Shown here piece after piece: positions 1-5,709 of a stretch of DNA of 64,000 nt. Every line of letters starts with the position of its first letter. Position 1 is the first letter of the stretch. The DNA lies in contig NZ_FRBD01000009.1 in the NCBI RefSeq assembly GCF_900142525.1, forward strand, positions 80,829 through 144,828, given 5' to 3'. The DNA is from Xylanibacter ruminicola. GTDB taxonomy: Bacteria; Bacteroidota; Bacteroidia; Bacteroidales; Bacteroidaceae. Made by a program: the position numbers and the translations under genes. The notes under the pieces are model-generated. The model was not told the DNA's origin. It was given only the letters and a program-made list of their open reading frames with translations, and searched no databases.

Positions 1-804
1 CATCGACGTAATGAGCGTAGGTATCATCATGATGATGGTTACCGATGTCAGCGTACGCATCACGGTGTTCATGTTGTTGTTGATAATACTCTGATAGGTA
101 TCCATTGTCGACTCCAGAATGTTCGAGTAGATACTGGTAGTCTCGCGGGCCTGTGTCATCTCGATGTTAACATCCTCAATCAGGTCGGCATCCAGTTCGT
201 CAATCTGCAGTTTGAACTTCAGTTTCGACAGCAGTGTCTCGTTACCACGTATAGAGGTTTGGAAGTACGTCAGCGAGTCTTGCAGTCGGCTTAGTCCTAT
301 CAGGCTCTCGTTGTTCACCTCCTTATCCAGGTTGCGCTTGGCCTTGTCTACCAGCATCGATATCTGCTTCAGTCGCTTCAGATACCACACGGCACTACTC
401 AGGAACAAGCGGAAAATCATATCCACATGGTCTGTAAATCCTTCGCCGCGCTTCTGCTGGAAGCTCACAAAGTCAATCATCACGTTGGTCTCGTAGTAAC
501 ACACGGTGATGGTCACATCGCGCTTGTGTATGATACCAAGAGGCACGGTGGTGTATGGTGTCCTTGAGCGTATCTCCTTGACATAAGGTATACGCAGAAT
601 GATGAGCATCCATCCGTCGTCGTATTCATAACGGGCACGCTCATCAGTATCGCTGATGTCCGACATAAAGTAGTCGGGGATGTTAAACTTCTCCTCGAGT
701 TCGCGCTGGTCTTCTTCGGTGGGGCATGTCACCTGTATCCAGCAATTGGGCTGCCACTCGTCTATTTGGGTCAGTCCGCCTTGGGTATTCCAGAATGTCT
801 TCAT
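1..804 (-). CDS. corA: CorA-family Mg2+/Co2+ transporter, C-terminus cut by window edge
   Basis: The first 268 codons are visible; the gene runs off the left edge. CorA proteins are pentameric inner-membrane channels for Mg2+ (also Co2+/Ni2+). The visible part is the large cytoplasmic N-terminal domain (beta-rich first half with TVPLGIIHKRD, then long helices through ESTMDTYQSIINNN) and the opening of the first membrane helix (TSVTIIMMIPTLITSM). The selectivity motif GMN should lie just past the window edge. The ATG at 802-804 is chosen because it follows a short AAAA spacer after the stem described at 808-888. Transcription probably starts near 971, giving a leader of about 165 nt containing small ORFs and an inverted repeat, which suggests control at the RNA level. 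The family call is firm; CorA and other 2-TM-GxN transporters cannot be separated without the C-terminus. Confidence 0.88.
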   Translation of the reverse strand, partial: MKTFWNTQGGLTQIDEWQPNCWIQVTCPTEEDQRELEEKFNIPDYFMSDISDTDERARYEYDDGWMLIILRIPYVKEIRSRTPYTTVPLGIIHKRDVTITVCYYETNVMIDFVSFQQKRGEGFTDHVDMIFRLFLSSAVWYLKRLKQISMLVDKAKRNLDKEVNNESLIGLSRLQDSLTYFQTSIRGNETLLSKLKFKLQIDELDADLIEDVNIEMTQARETTSIYSNILESTMDTYQSIINNNMNTVMRTLTSVTIIMMIPTLITSM

Positions 805-970
805 TTTGCTAATCCTTTTTTTGATCGTAGGCGCATGAGTGCGAGGGCACGTGGGCGCGAGAAATGACTTAGCGGCAAGAGGATTAGCTATCTTGCTGCA
901 TCCTCCAGCCTAATAATTGTAATTATTCGCCGGGTAATCGTCCATAATTTTGTTATTTATTTGTTTTATC
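805..970 (-). promoter_or_regulatory. Structured 5' leader of corA with leader peptides
   Basis: Between the promoter and corA lies a leader with a perfect 8-bp inverted repeat, GCTAATCC (881-888 read on minus) and GGATTAGC (808-815). The second arm ends 3 nt before the corA ATG, so pairing would cover the ribosome entry site. Two tiny ORFs precede it: 945-910 encodes MDDYPANNYNY, and 901-884 encodes MQQDS after a GGAGG. The second one's stop codon lies inside the first stem arm, so a ribosome there would open the stem. Acidic/proline leader peptides control Mg2+ genes in enterobacteria (MgtL); similarity in mechanism is inference. Confidence 0.45.
910..945 (-). CDS. Putative 11-residue leader peptide upstream of corA
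   Basis: An ATG about 25 nt downstream of the predicted transcription start opens MDDYPANNYNY followed by TAG. It has an Asp-Asp-Tyr-Pro start and is otherwise rich in Asn and Tyr. It lacks a clear Shine-Dalgarno sequence but has an AT-rich upstream, which is normal for Bacteroidetes. Its only support is position in the leader and composition, so translation is a guess. Confidence 0.35.
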   Translation of the reverse strand: MDDYPANNYNY

Positions 971-975
971 GGGTG

Positions 976-1007
976 CAAAGTTACGAATAAGCGAGTAAAA
1001 AACCAAA
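976..1007 (-). promoter_or_regulatory. Bacteroidetes-type promoter for corA
   Basis: On the minus strand TTTG (1007-1004), 20 bp, then TAACTTTG (983-976) followed by CACCC. This matches the Bacteroidetes -33/-7 consensus. Confidence 0.75.
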
Positions 1008-1061
1008 TTTTTTTGAGTTTTTTTGAGCGTGAATAACTTAGAACGTAGTTCAAAGTTAAAT

Positions 1062-1099
1062 AAAAAATGGCGATAATCAAAGAAAATCGCCATTTTTTT
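1062..1099. terminator. Bidirectional terminator, probably for pepD
   Basis: AAAAAATGGCGAT and ATCGCCATTTTTT form a perfect stem with an 11-nt loop and T-runs on both strands. It lies downstream of pepD on the minus strand, before the corA promoter. The remainder of this gap (1101-1139) holds GTACGG-type G-rich low-complexity sequence. Confidence 0.8.
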
Positions 1100-1139
1100 C
1101 GAAGGTACGGAGGTACGGGGGAACAGGACGCACCACCGT

Positions 1140-2597
1140 TTATTTCTCAGGAATATCCTCGAGTGTCTTCTTCAGGAGTTCCCAGAACGGAGCCACGGTC
1201 TCGATGAGTGCACGCTCGGTTGTGGTATGGGGCGACTTCATGGTTGGGCCCATGCTCACCACATCCAAGTGTGGATACTTACCCAGAATGATTGAGCACT
1301 CCAGTCCGGCATGGTCTACCTGTATGATACCGTCCTTGCCAAACAGCTCCTTATACTCCTTCAGCAACAGGTGCAGAATCTCAGAGTCGGGGTTTGGATC
1401 CCATCCGCCATAGCTACCTGCGGTCTCCACCTTCATGCCGGCCATGTTGAAGCAACTCTCCAGGGTCTTCACAATGTAGTCCTTCATATCCTCGCGACTT
1501 GAGCGGGCCAGAATCTTGATCATGGCGTGGCCACCGCCAATCTCGATGATAGCCAGATTGCTCGATGTCTCTACTACGCTTGGGTAGCTGGGAATCATAC
1601 GTACCACACCGTCGTGGCAACCATAGATCACATTTATCAGGTTGTCCTGAATCTCCTGTGGCACCTCCATCTTTGGTGTCTCTACATCCTCGCAGATCAC
1701 CTCGATACCACTCTCTATGCCCTTATACTCATCCTGGAAGTCCTCCAGCCAGTCGGCGGCCAACTCTTTCAGAGCAGCCACATTCTCCTTAGGCAATGTC
1801 AGTACAGCCTCGGCCTTAAATGGGATGGCATTACGCATGTTTCCGCCCTGCCAGCAAGCCAATCGGGCCTCACACTCCTCGATAGCCTCGCGAACCAAGC
1901 GAACCAACAGCTTGTTGGCGTTTCCACGACCTTCGTGAATCTCCAGTCCCGAGTGTCCGCCACGCAGTCCCTTCACGGTTACCTTTACAGCAGCATCGTC
2001 GGCATCGGTCTCCACCTCTTTATAGTCGAGTGTAGCGGTAATGTTGATACCACCGGCACTACCGATTACGAACTTGCCCCAGTGCTCTGAGTCGAGGTTC
2101 ATCAGTATGTCGCCGTTCAGCTCGCCCTCGGGCAGTCCGTTAGCGCCAAACATGCCGGTCTCTTCGTCGGCAGTAATCAGTGCCTCTACCGGTCCGTGCT
2201 TCAGCGTTTTGTCCTCCATAATAGCCATGATGGCAGCTACGCCCAGACCGTTGTCGGCACCCAGTGTGGTTCCCTTGGCCTTCACCCACTCGCCGTCAAT
2301 CCAAGGCTGTATGGGGTCGGTCTCAAAGTTATGGTTACTCTCGGGTGTCTTCTGTGGCACCATGTCCATGTGTGCCTGCAGTATCACGCCCTTCTTTTTC
2401 TCCATTCCGGCCGAGGCGGGTTTACGCATCACAATGTTATCGGCAGGATCCTTAAAGGCCTCCACACCTACCTGCTTAGCAAAGTCGAGCAGGAACTGTT
2501 GTACTTTCTCCAGATGTCCTGATGGACGTGGAACCTGTGTCAGTGCATAGAAATTTTTCCAGATGCACGTAGGGTTCAAGTTTTTAATTTCACTCAT
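1140..2597 (-). CDS. pepD: Aminoacyl-histidine / cytosol nonspecific dipeptidase (M20)
   Basis: PepD is a cytosolic di-zinc dipeptidase that splits dipeptides such as carnosine-type and other Xaa-His substrates. At 485 residues the protein has the usual family length. Metal-binding motifs are visible in order: AHMDMV with H76 and D78, GADNGLG with the bridging Asp near 115, and the catalytic/ligand pair in TADEETG at about 145-146; LNLDSE follows. The lid and dimerisation region sits between. Its start overlaps the stop of the upstream gene by four bases (ATGA), so the two are translationally coupled and probably transcribed from the promoter at 3640. No signal peptide is present, as expected for a cytosolic enzyme. 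Confidence 0.95.
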   Translation of the reverse strand: MSEIKNLNPTCIWKNFYALTQVPRPSGHLEKVQQFLLDFAKQVGVEAFKDPADNIVMRKPASAGMEKKKGVILQAHMDMVPQKTPESNHNFETDPIQPWIDGEWVKAKGTTLGADNGLGVAAIMAIMEDKTLKHGPVEALITADEETGMFGANGLPEGELNGDILMNLDSEHWGKFVIGSAGGINITATLDYKEVETDADDAAVKVTVKGLRGGHSGLEIHEGRGNANKLLVRLVREAIEECEARLACWQGGNMRNAIPFKAEAVLTLPKENVAALKELAADWLEDFQDEYKGIESGIEVICEDVETPKMEVPQEIQDNLINVIYGCHDGVVRMIPSYPSVVETSSNLAIIEIGGGHAMIKILARSSREDMKDYIVKTLESCFNMAGMKVETAGSYGGWDPNPDSEILHLLLKEYKELFGKDGIIQVDHAGLECSIILGKYPHLDVVSMGPTMKSPHTTTERALIETVAPFWELLKKTLEDIPEK

Positions 2598-3634
2598 AGT
2601 TTTTCTATTTTGGGGTTTAATCTTTTAGTAAAAAGTAAAGCAGCCCAGGCGTAGATGCCAAGGGCGATGACCAGCATGGTCTGCACGGTATGCACGATGA
2701 GCACAAACCACAGCGCCTGTTCGTCGGCCACACCATAGAGGATGAGCATAGTCTTGATGGCAAAGTGCCACGGACCGGCTCCGTTTGGTGTTGGCACGAT
2801 CACGGCGAAGTTGGCCACCACAAACGATACCAACGCGCAACCTATGCCCAGATTAGCGGTGAAGTCGAAGCAGAAGAACGTCAGGTAGTAATGCAGGAAA
2901 TACATCACCCAGATGCCTACCGAGAAGAACAGGTATAGTGGCAGGTTGCGCACATCCTTCAACGAGAGCACACCCTCCCAGATGCCACTAAACGTCATTT
3001 TCACCTTATTATATATAGAGAAGTTCTTCAGTAGCAGGTGTAGCAATATGGCCACGGCTACACCGCAGATAGCCGTTACCACCCATCCCGTCAGCGAGAA
3101 GCTGTTCAGTATACGGTCCATCGATGTACCCGTCTTGCGGAAAAAGGTGCCGAAGATACTCATCTCAAGCAGCAGTATGATGCCCGAGTATATCATCACT
3201 ATCAGCGTGTCGACGGCTCGCTCCGTTACCACCGTTCCCAGCGCCTTCGAAAACGATATCCCATCGTAGCGCTTCAAAATGGCGCAACGCGAGAACTCAC
3301 CGATACGTGGAATCACCAAGCTCGCCGCATAGCTGATAAATATGGCGTAGGTGCAGATACTGCTTCGTATTTCGGGGGTGCGGGGTTGCGTGGTACCTTC
3401 GTCCCCCCGAATAATTGGCTCCAGCGTCTGCTTCCAGCGCCATGCTCTGAACATCTGCGCCAATATACCAAAGGGGAAGCTCAACAGCATCCACGTCCAG
3501 TCCATCTCTTCGGTCAGCACATGGCGTATCACCGAGAAATCCTCGCCTCGGTACATCCACCACAAAATAGCACCACCCAACACAAAGGGCAGCACTACCT
3601 TAGCCACGCTACTGATGATGTTTTTTAATTCCAT
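2594..3634 (-). CDS. YbhN/UPF0104-like lysylphosphatidylglycerol-synthase-type membrane protein
   Basis: A polytopic inner-membrane protein of 346 residues with about eight hydrophobic segments, resembling the flippase/membrane domain of the MprF family and YbhN (UPF0104). Characteristic stretches include a basic loop with PRIGEFSRCA, a TERAVDTLIV segment and PTPNGAGPWHFA near the end, which are typical landmarks of this family. No soluble aminoacyl-transferase domain is present, so it is not a full MprF. Its exact role in Bacteroidetes is unknown. It is the first gene of a two-gene unit with pepD (4-bp overlap). The start lies directly after TAACTTTGCACCC, so the transcript may be leaderless. 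Confidence 0.8.
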   Translation of the reverse strand: MELKNIISSVAKVVLPFVLGGAILWWMYRGEDFSVIRHVLTEEMDWTWMLLSFPFGILAQMFRAWRWKQTLEPIIRGDEGTTQPRTPEIRSSICTYAIFISYAASLVIPRIGEFSRCAILKRYDGISFSKALGTVVTERAVDTLIVMIYSGIILLLEMSIFGTFFRKTGTSMDRILNSFSLTGWVVTAICGVAVAILLHLLLKNFSIYNKVKMTFSGIWEGVLSLKDVRNLPLYLFFSVGIWVMYFLHYYLTFFCFDFTANLGIGCALVSFVVANFAVIVPTPNGAGPWHFAIKTMLILYGVADEQALWFVLIVHTVQTMLVIALGIYAWAALLFTKRLNPKIEKL

Positions 3635-3639
3635 GGGTG

Positions 3640-3670
3640 CAAAGTTACGAATAAACGAGTGAAATACAAA
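3640..3670 (-). promoter_or_regulatory. Promoter for the ybhN-like gene, probable leaderless start
   Basis: TTTG (3670-3667), 19 bp, TAACTTTG (3647-3640), then CACCC and directly the ATG at 3634. Only five bases separate the -7 element from the start codon. The next 80 bp carry a degenerate second copy of the same sequence (3721-3757). Confidence 0.7.
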
Positions 3671-3825
3671 ATAAATCCGAATTTATTTTTATTTCCGAGT
3701 GGTAGTAACTTCGGCAAAGCCAAAATTACGAATAAGTGAGCAAAATTCCAAATTTTATTTGATTTTTATTATTTATTGATACGTGTCAACGATTCCCCAT
3801 TTTTTTACTGTTTTTATGCGAAATC

Positions 3826-3857
3826 TTTGGCTGTGTGCGCAAACAGCCGTACCTTTG
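3826..3857 (+). promoter_or_regulatory. Promoter of the mini-protein gene with an internal palindrome
   Basis: TTTG (3826-3829), 20 bp, TACCTTTG (3850-3857). The spacer contains the inverted repeat GGCTGT-8 nt-ACAGCC (3829-3848), which includes TGTGTGCGCAAACA, a TGTG-N6-CACA-like box. A protein bound here would block the promoter. Confidence 0.6.
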
Positions 3858-3905
3858 CAGCGGTTTTAAGGATAACAATTATATTTTAGAGAAAGGAAAT
3901 TTATT

Positions 3906-4010
3906 ATGGTAACATTAGAAACAAGTTTTTTGTTGATGACTTTGGCCGCCTTTGCACTGGCCGTTTCACTGGTAGTAACCGTTGCTGTTAATGTAGACAA
4001 CAATAAGTAA
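3906..4010 (+). CDS. 34-residue single-pass membrane mini-protein
   Basis: A short ORF that opens MVTLETSF and ends VDNNK, with one strongly hydrophobic segment (about residues 8-28, rich in Leu, Ala and Val) and a polar charged tail. It has its own promoter with a palindrome, a leader of about 45 nt with an AGAGAAAGGAAA purine tract 10 nt before the ATG, and a strong terminator 27 bp after the stop. This complete, isolated transcription unit is the main argument that it is real. I do not recognise the family; topology and function cannot be read from the sequence. Confidence 0.6.
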
Positions 4011-4037
4011 TTCAATAGGTAACCGAAAAAAAATGAG

Positions 4038-4066
4038 TCGCAGATCTTATAATCTGCGATTTTTTT
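4038..4066 (+). terminator. Terminator of the mini-protein gene
   Basis: TCGCAGAT (4038-4045), 6-nt loop, ATCTGCGA (4052-4059), then T8. The -7 element of the next gene begins 11 bp after the stem. Confidence 0.85.
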
Positions 4067-4069
4067 TAT

Positions 4070-4082
4070 TATCTTTGCACCC
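4070..4082 (+). promoter_or_regulatory. -7 element of rsmA, probable leaderless start
   Basis: TATCTTTG at 4070-4077 followed by CACCC and the rsmA ATG at 4083. No convincing TTTG lies at -33 because the preceding terminator occupies that position. The TSS would fall at or within a few bases of the start codon. Confidence 0.5.
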
Positions 4083-4877
4083 ATGAAACAAGTTCGCCCT
4101 AAGAAAAACCTCGGTCAGCACTTCTTGACCGACCTGAACATAGCCAAACGCATCGCCGATACGGTGGATGCTTGTCCTGATATCCCCGTACTCGAGGTAG
4201 GCCCCGGCATGGGGGTCATGACCCAGTATCTGGTAGAAAAGCCCCGCCCCTTCAAGGTAGTAGAGATCGACCGCGAGAGTGTGGCTTATCTGCAGGAGAA
4301 TTTCCCTCGTCTAAATGACAACATCATCGGTGGCGACTTCCTGCGTATGGACCTGCATGAGGTATTTGACGGGCAGCAGTTTGTGCTGACAGGCAACTAT
4401 CCTTACGACATCTCATCGCAGATTTTCTTCAAGATGCTCGACAACAAGGACCTCATCCCCTGCTGCACCGGTATGATTCAGCACGAGGTGGCCGTGCGCA
4501 TGGCCTCGCAGCCCGGCAACAAGCAATACGGCATCCTGTCCGTATTGATTCAGGCTTGGTATAACGTGGAATATCTGTTTACCGTAGAGCCCGGCGTGTT
4601 CAACCCGCCACCCAAGGTGCAGAGTGCCGTTATCCGCATGACGCGCAACGAGGTAACCGATCTGGGATGCGACGAGCAGTTGTTCCGCCGCGTGGTTAAG
4701 ACCACCTTCAACCAGCGTCGCAAGATGCTGCGCGTGTCGCTACGCCAGATTTTCGATGCTGCCCACCCCGCTCCGGCAGGGTTCTTCGAGGCCGACGTGA
4801 TGACACGCCGCCCCGAACAACTCTCCATTCCTCAGTTCATCGAACTCACCAACATGGTTGCCGCCGCTATACGCTAA
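4083..4877 (+). CDS. rsmA: 16S rRNA (adenine1518-N6/adenine1519-N6)-dimethyltransferase RsmA
   Basis: RsmA (KsgA) dimethylates two adjacent adenines near the 3' end of 16S rRNA with S-adenosylmethionine, late in small-subunit assembly. Seen here: KKNLGQHFL at residues 7-15, typical for the family N-terminus; the SAM-binding motif LEVGPGMGVMT at about 37-47; and the catalytic motif TGNYPYDIS, with NYPY at about 105-108 in the position of the family's N-(L/I)-PY. At 264 residues the length is normal. A proline-rich NPPPKVQSAV segment, the usual RNA-facing loop, follows. It is a single-gene unit; its start codon lies five bases after the -7 element. Confidence 0.96.
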   Translation: MKQVRPKKNLGQHFLTDLNIAKRIADTVDACPDIPVLEVGPGMGVMTQYLVEKPRPFKVVEIDRESVAYLQENFPRLNDNIIGGDFLRMDLHEVFDGQQFVLTGNYPYDISSQIFFKMLDNKDLIPCCTGMIQHEVAVRMASQPGNKQYGILSVLIQAWYNVEYLFTVEPGVFNPPPKVQSAVIRMTRNEVTDLGCDEQLFRRVVKTTFNQRRKMLRVSLRQIFDAAHPAPAGFFEADVMTRRPEQLSIPQFIELTNMVAAAIR

Positions 4878-4879
4878 GA

Positions 4880-5172
4880 TCAAGCATTAATAAACGCCAC
4901 CTTCCTGCGATTTCCAGATGGCCGCACCGCAAAGTGCAGCCACATGGCGCCATGCTTATTCTTGGACGAGCCAAGCGGCGAAGCCGAGCGGCGTTCTATC
5001 AGCAGTTCGTCGAAATCCTGCTGCCAGTCGCGGCTGATGTCAAGCAGTATCGAGGCGTAAACTATCAACTTCTCTAGTCCACTTACGCGGATATCCACTG
5101 CGCAGCCAGTAAGATGGTTCGACGTAGCCCCCCCCACCAATCGCCCGATTCAACTGCGGGCTGCGATAGCAT
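4880..5172 (-). pseudogene. Frameshifted fragment of a peptidase M15-type peptidoglycan hydrolase
   Basis: Two reading frames that together resemble the C-terminal half of a peptidase M15 (DD-/LD-carboxypeptidase) domain. The upstream frame reads YRSPQLNRAIGG; the downstream frame reads GGATSNHLTGCAVDIR and continues to WLHFAVRP. The junction is a G8 run on the coding strand (C8 at 5128-5135), where a one-base change breaks the frame. SxHxxGxAxDI and WxHxxV are the usual zinc-ligand motifs of the family. The N-terminal half is missing: upstream sequence turns into ATAACAAC repeats. The downstream frame ends only 3 bp from the rsmA stop. In Bacteroidetes such peptidases often sit near smalltalk proteins, which fits the neighbour at 5606. 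Confidence 0.65.
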
Positions 5173-5245
5173 AACAGCATAACAACATAACAACATAACA
5201 TCTGCTGTTTGAGATGGAGAGGTGGGCGGGAATTATGTTGTTATG
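5171..5245. repeat. Short tandem repeat with an inverted 13-bp copy
   Basis: An ATAACARC 8-bp unit repeats about 3.5 times (5171-5199). CATAACAACATAA occurs at 5178-5190 and 5186-5198 and as its reverse complement at 5233-5245. It sits exactly between the two gene fragments and looks like a rearrangement scar. Confidence 0.6.
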
Positions 5246-5464
5246 GGTTGTCGAACGAGATGGCACTTGACGGGGCACAAAATTGCGGATTTCGAGGAGG
5301 AAAATTACGTTTTACAGCCCGAGACCAACATCTCGAGTCGTGAGTTCATCAAGAAGGCCGAGTTCGTGAATGCTGAGACATTCGCAGGTGCGCTGGTAGA
5401 GGATTCGGGTAGTGAGGAGGATGATGGCCCAACTGGTGGCTACACGCCTAATCCGGGGGATTAA
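5246..5464 (+). pseudogene. Remnant gene with acidic Gly/Pro tail (possibly HU-like protein)
   Basis: An open frame ending NPGD, with a plausible coding part from about 5246. It ends in an acidic, Gly/Pro-rich tail (DSGSEEDDGPTGG) preceded by EFVNAETFAGALVED. The first residues of the open frame come from the inverted short repeat, so the original N-terminus is gone. Such acidic tails occur on HU-like DNA-binding proteins that neighbour smalltalk proteins and cell-wall hydrolases in Bacteroidetes; the assignment here rests mostly on context. It could also be an unrelated remnant. Confidence 0.35.
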
Positions 5465-5605
5465 GGAGCAATCGGGGGTACGGGGGCGCGGAGGCGCGTG
5501 GGCGCGAAAAAACTCCTGCCGCAGACGTACCTCGTACCACCGCACGACCGCTCCCTCGCACCACCGTACCACCGAATTATAAACCATTAAAATTCAAAAT
5601 CAACC

Positions 5606-5707
5606 ATGACCAAGAAAGAAACAGCAAAGTTTATTGTACAGCTTATCGCCTCCATAGCGTCGGCTATTCTGACGGCACTCGGAGCTACTAGCTGTATGGG
5701 TATTTAG
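5606..5707 (+). CDS. Smalltalk protein (33 residues)
   Basis: A 33-residue protein opening MTKKETAKF, then a single hydrophobic helix (IVQLIASIASAILTALGA) and the ending TSCMGI. Charged N-terminus, one membrane-like helix and a Ser-Cys-Met ending match the Bacteroidetes 'smalltalk' mini-protein family, which is usually found between an HU-like DNA-binding gene and a cell-wall hydrolase. An AT-rich leader (AAACCATTAAAATTCAAAATCAACC, positions 5581-5605) precedes the ATG. The stop lies 2 bp from the convergent GH13 stop. Function of the family is unknown. The frame is intact although both probable partners are decayed. Confidence 0.7.
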   Translation: MTKKETAKFIVQLIASIASAILTALGATSCMGI

Positions 5708-5709
5708 AG

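Noticed and set aside
164..496. 110-codon open frame on plus
   Set aside because: Antisense to corA.
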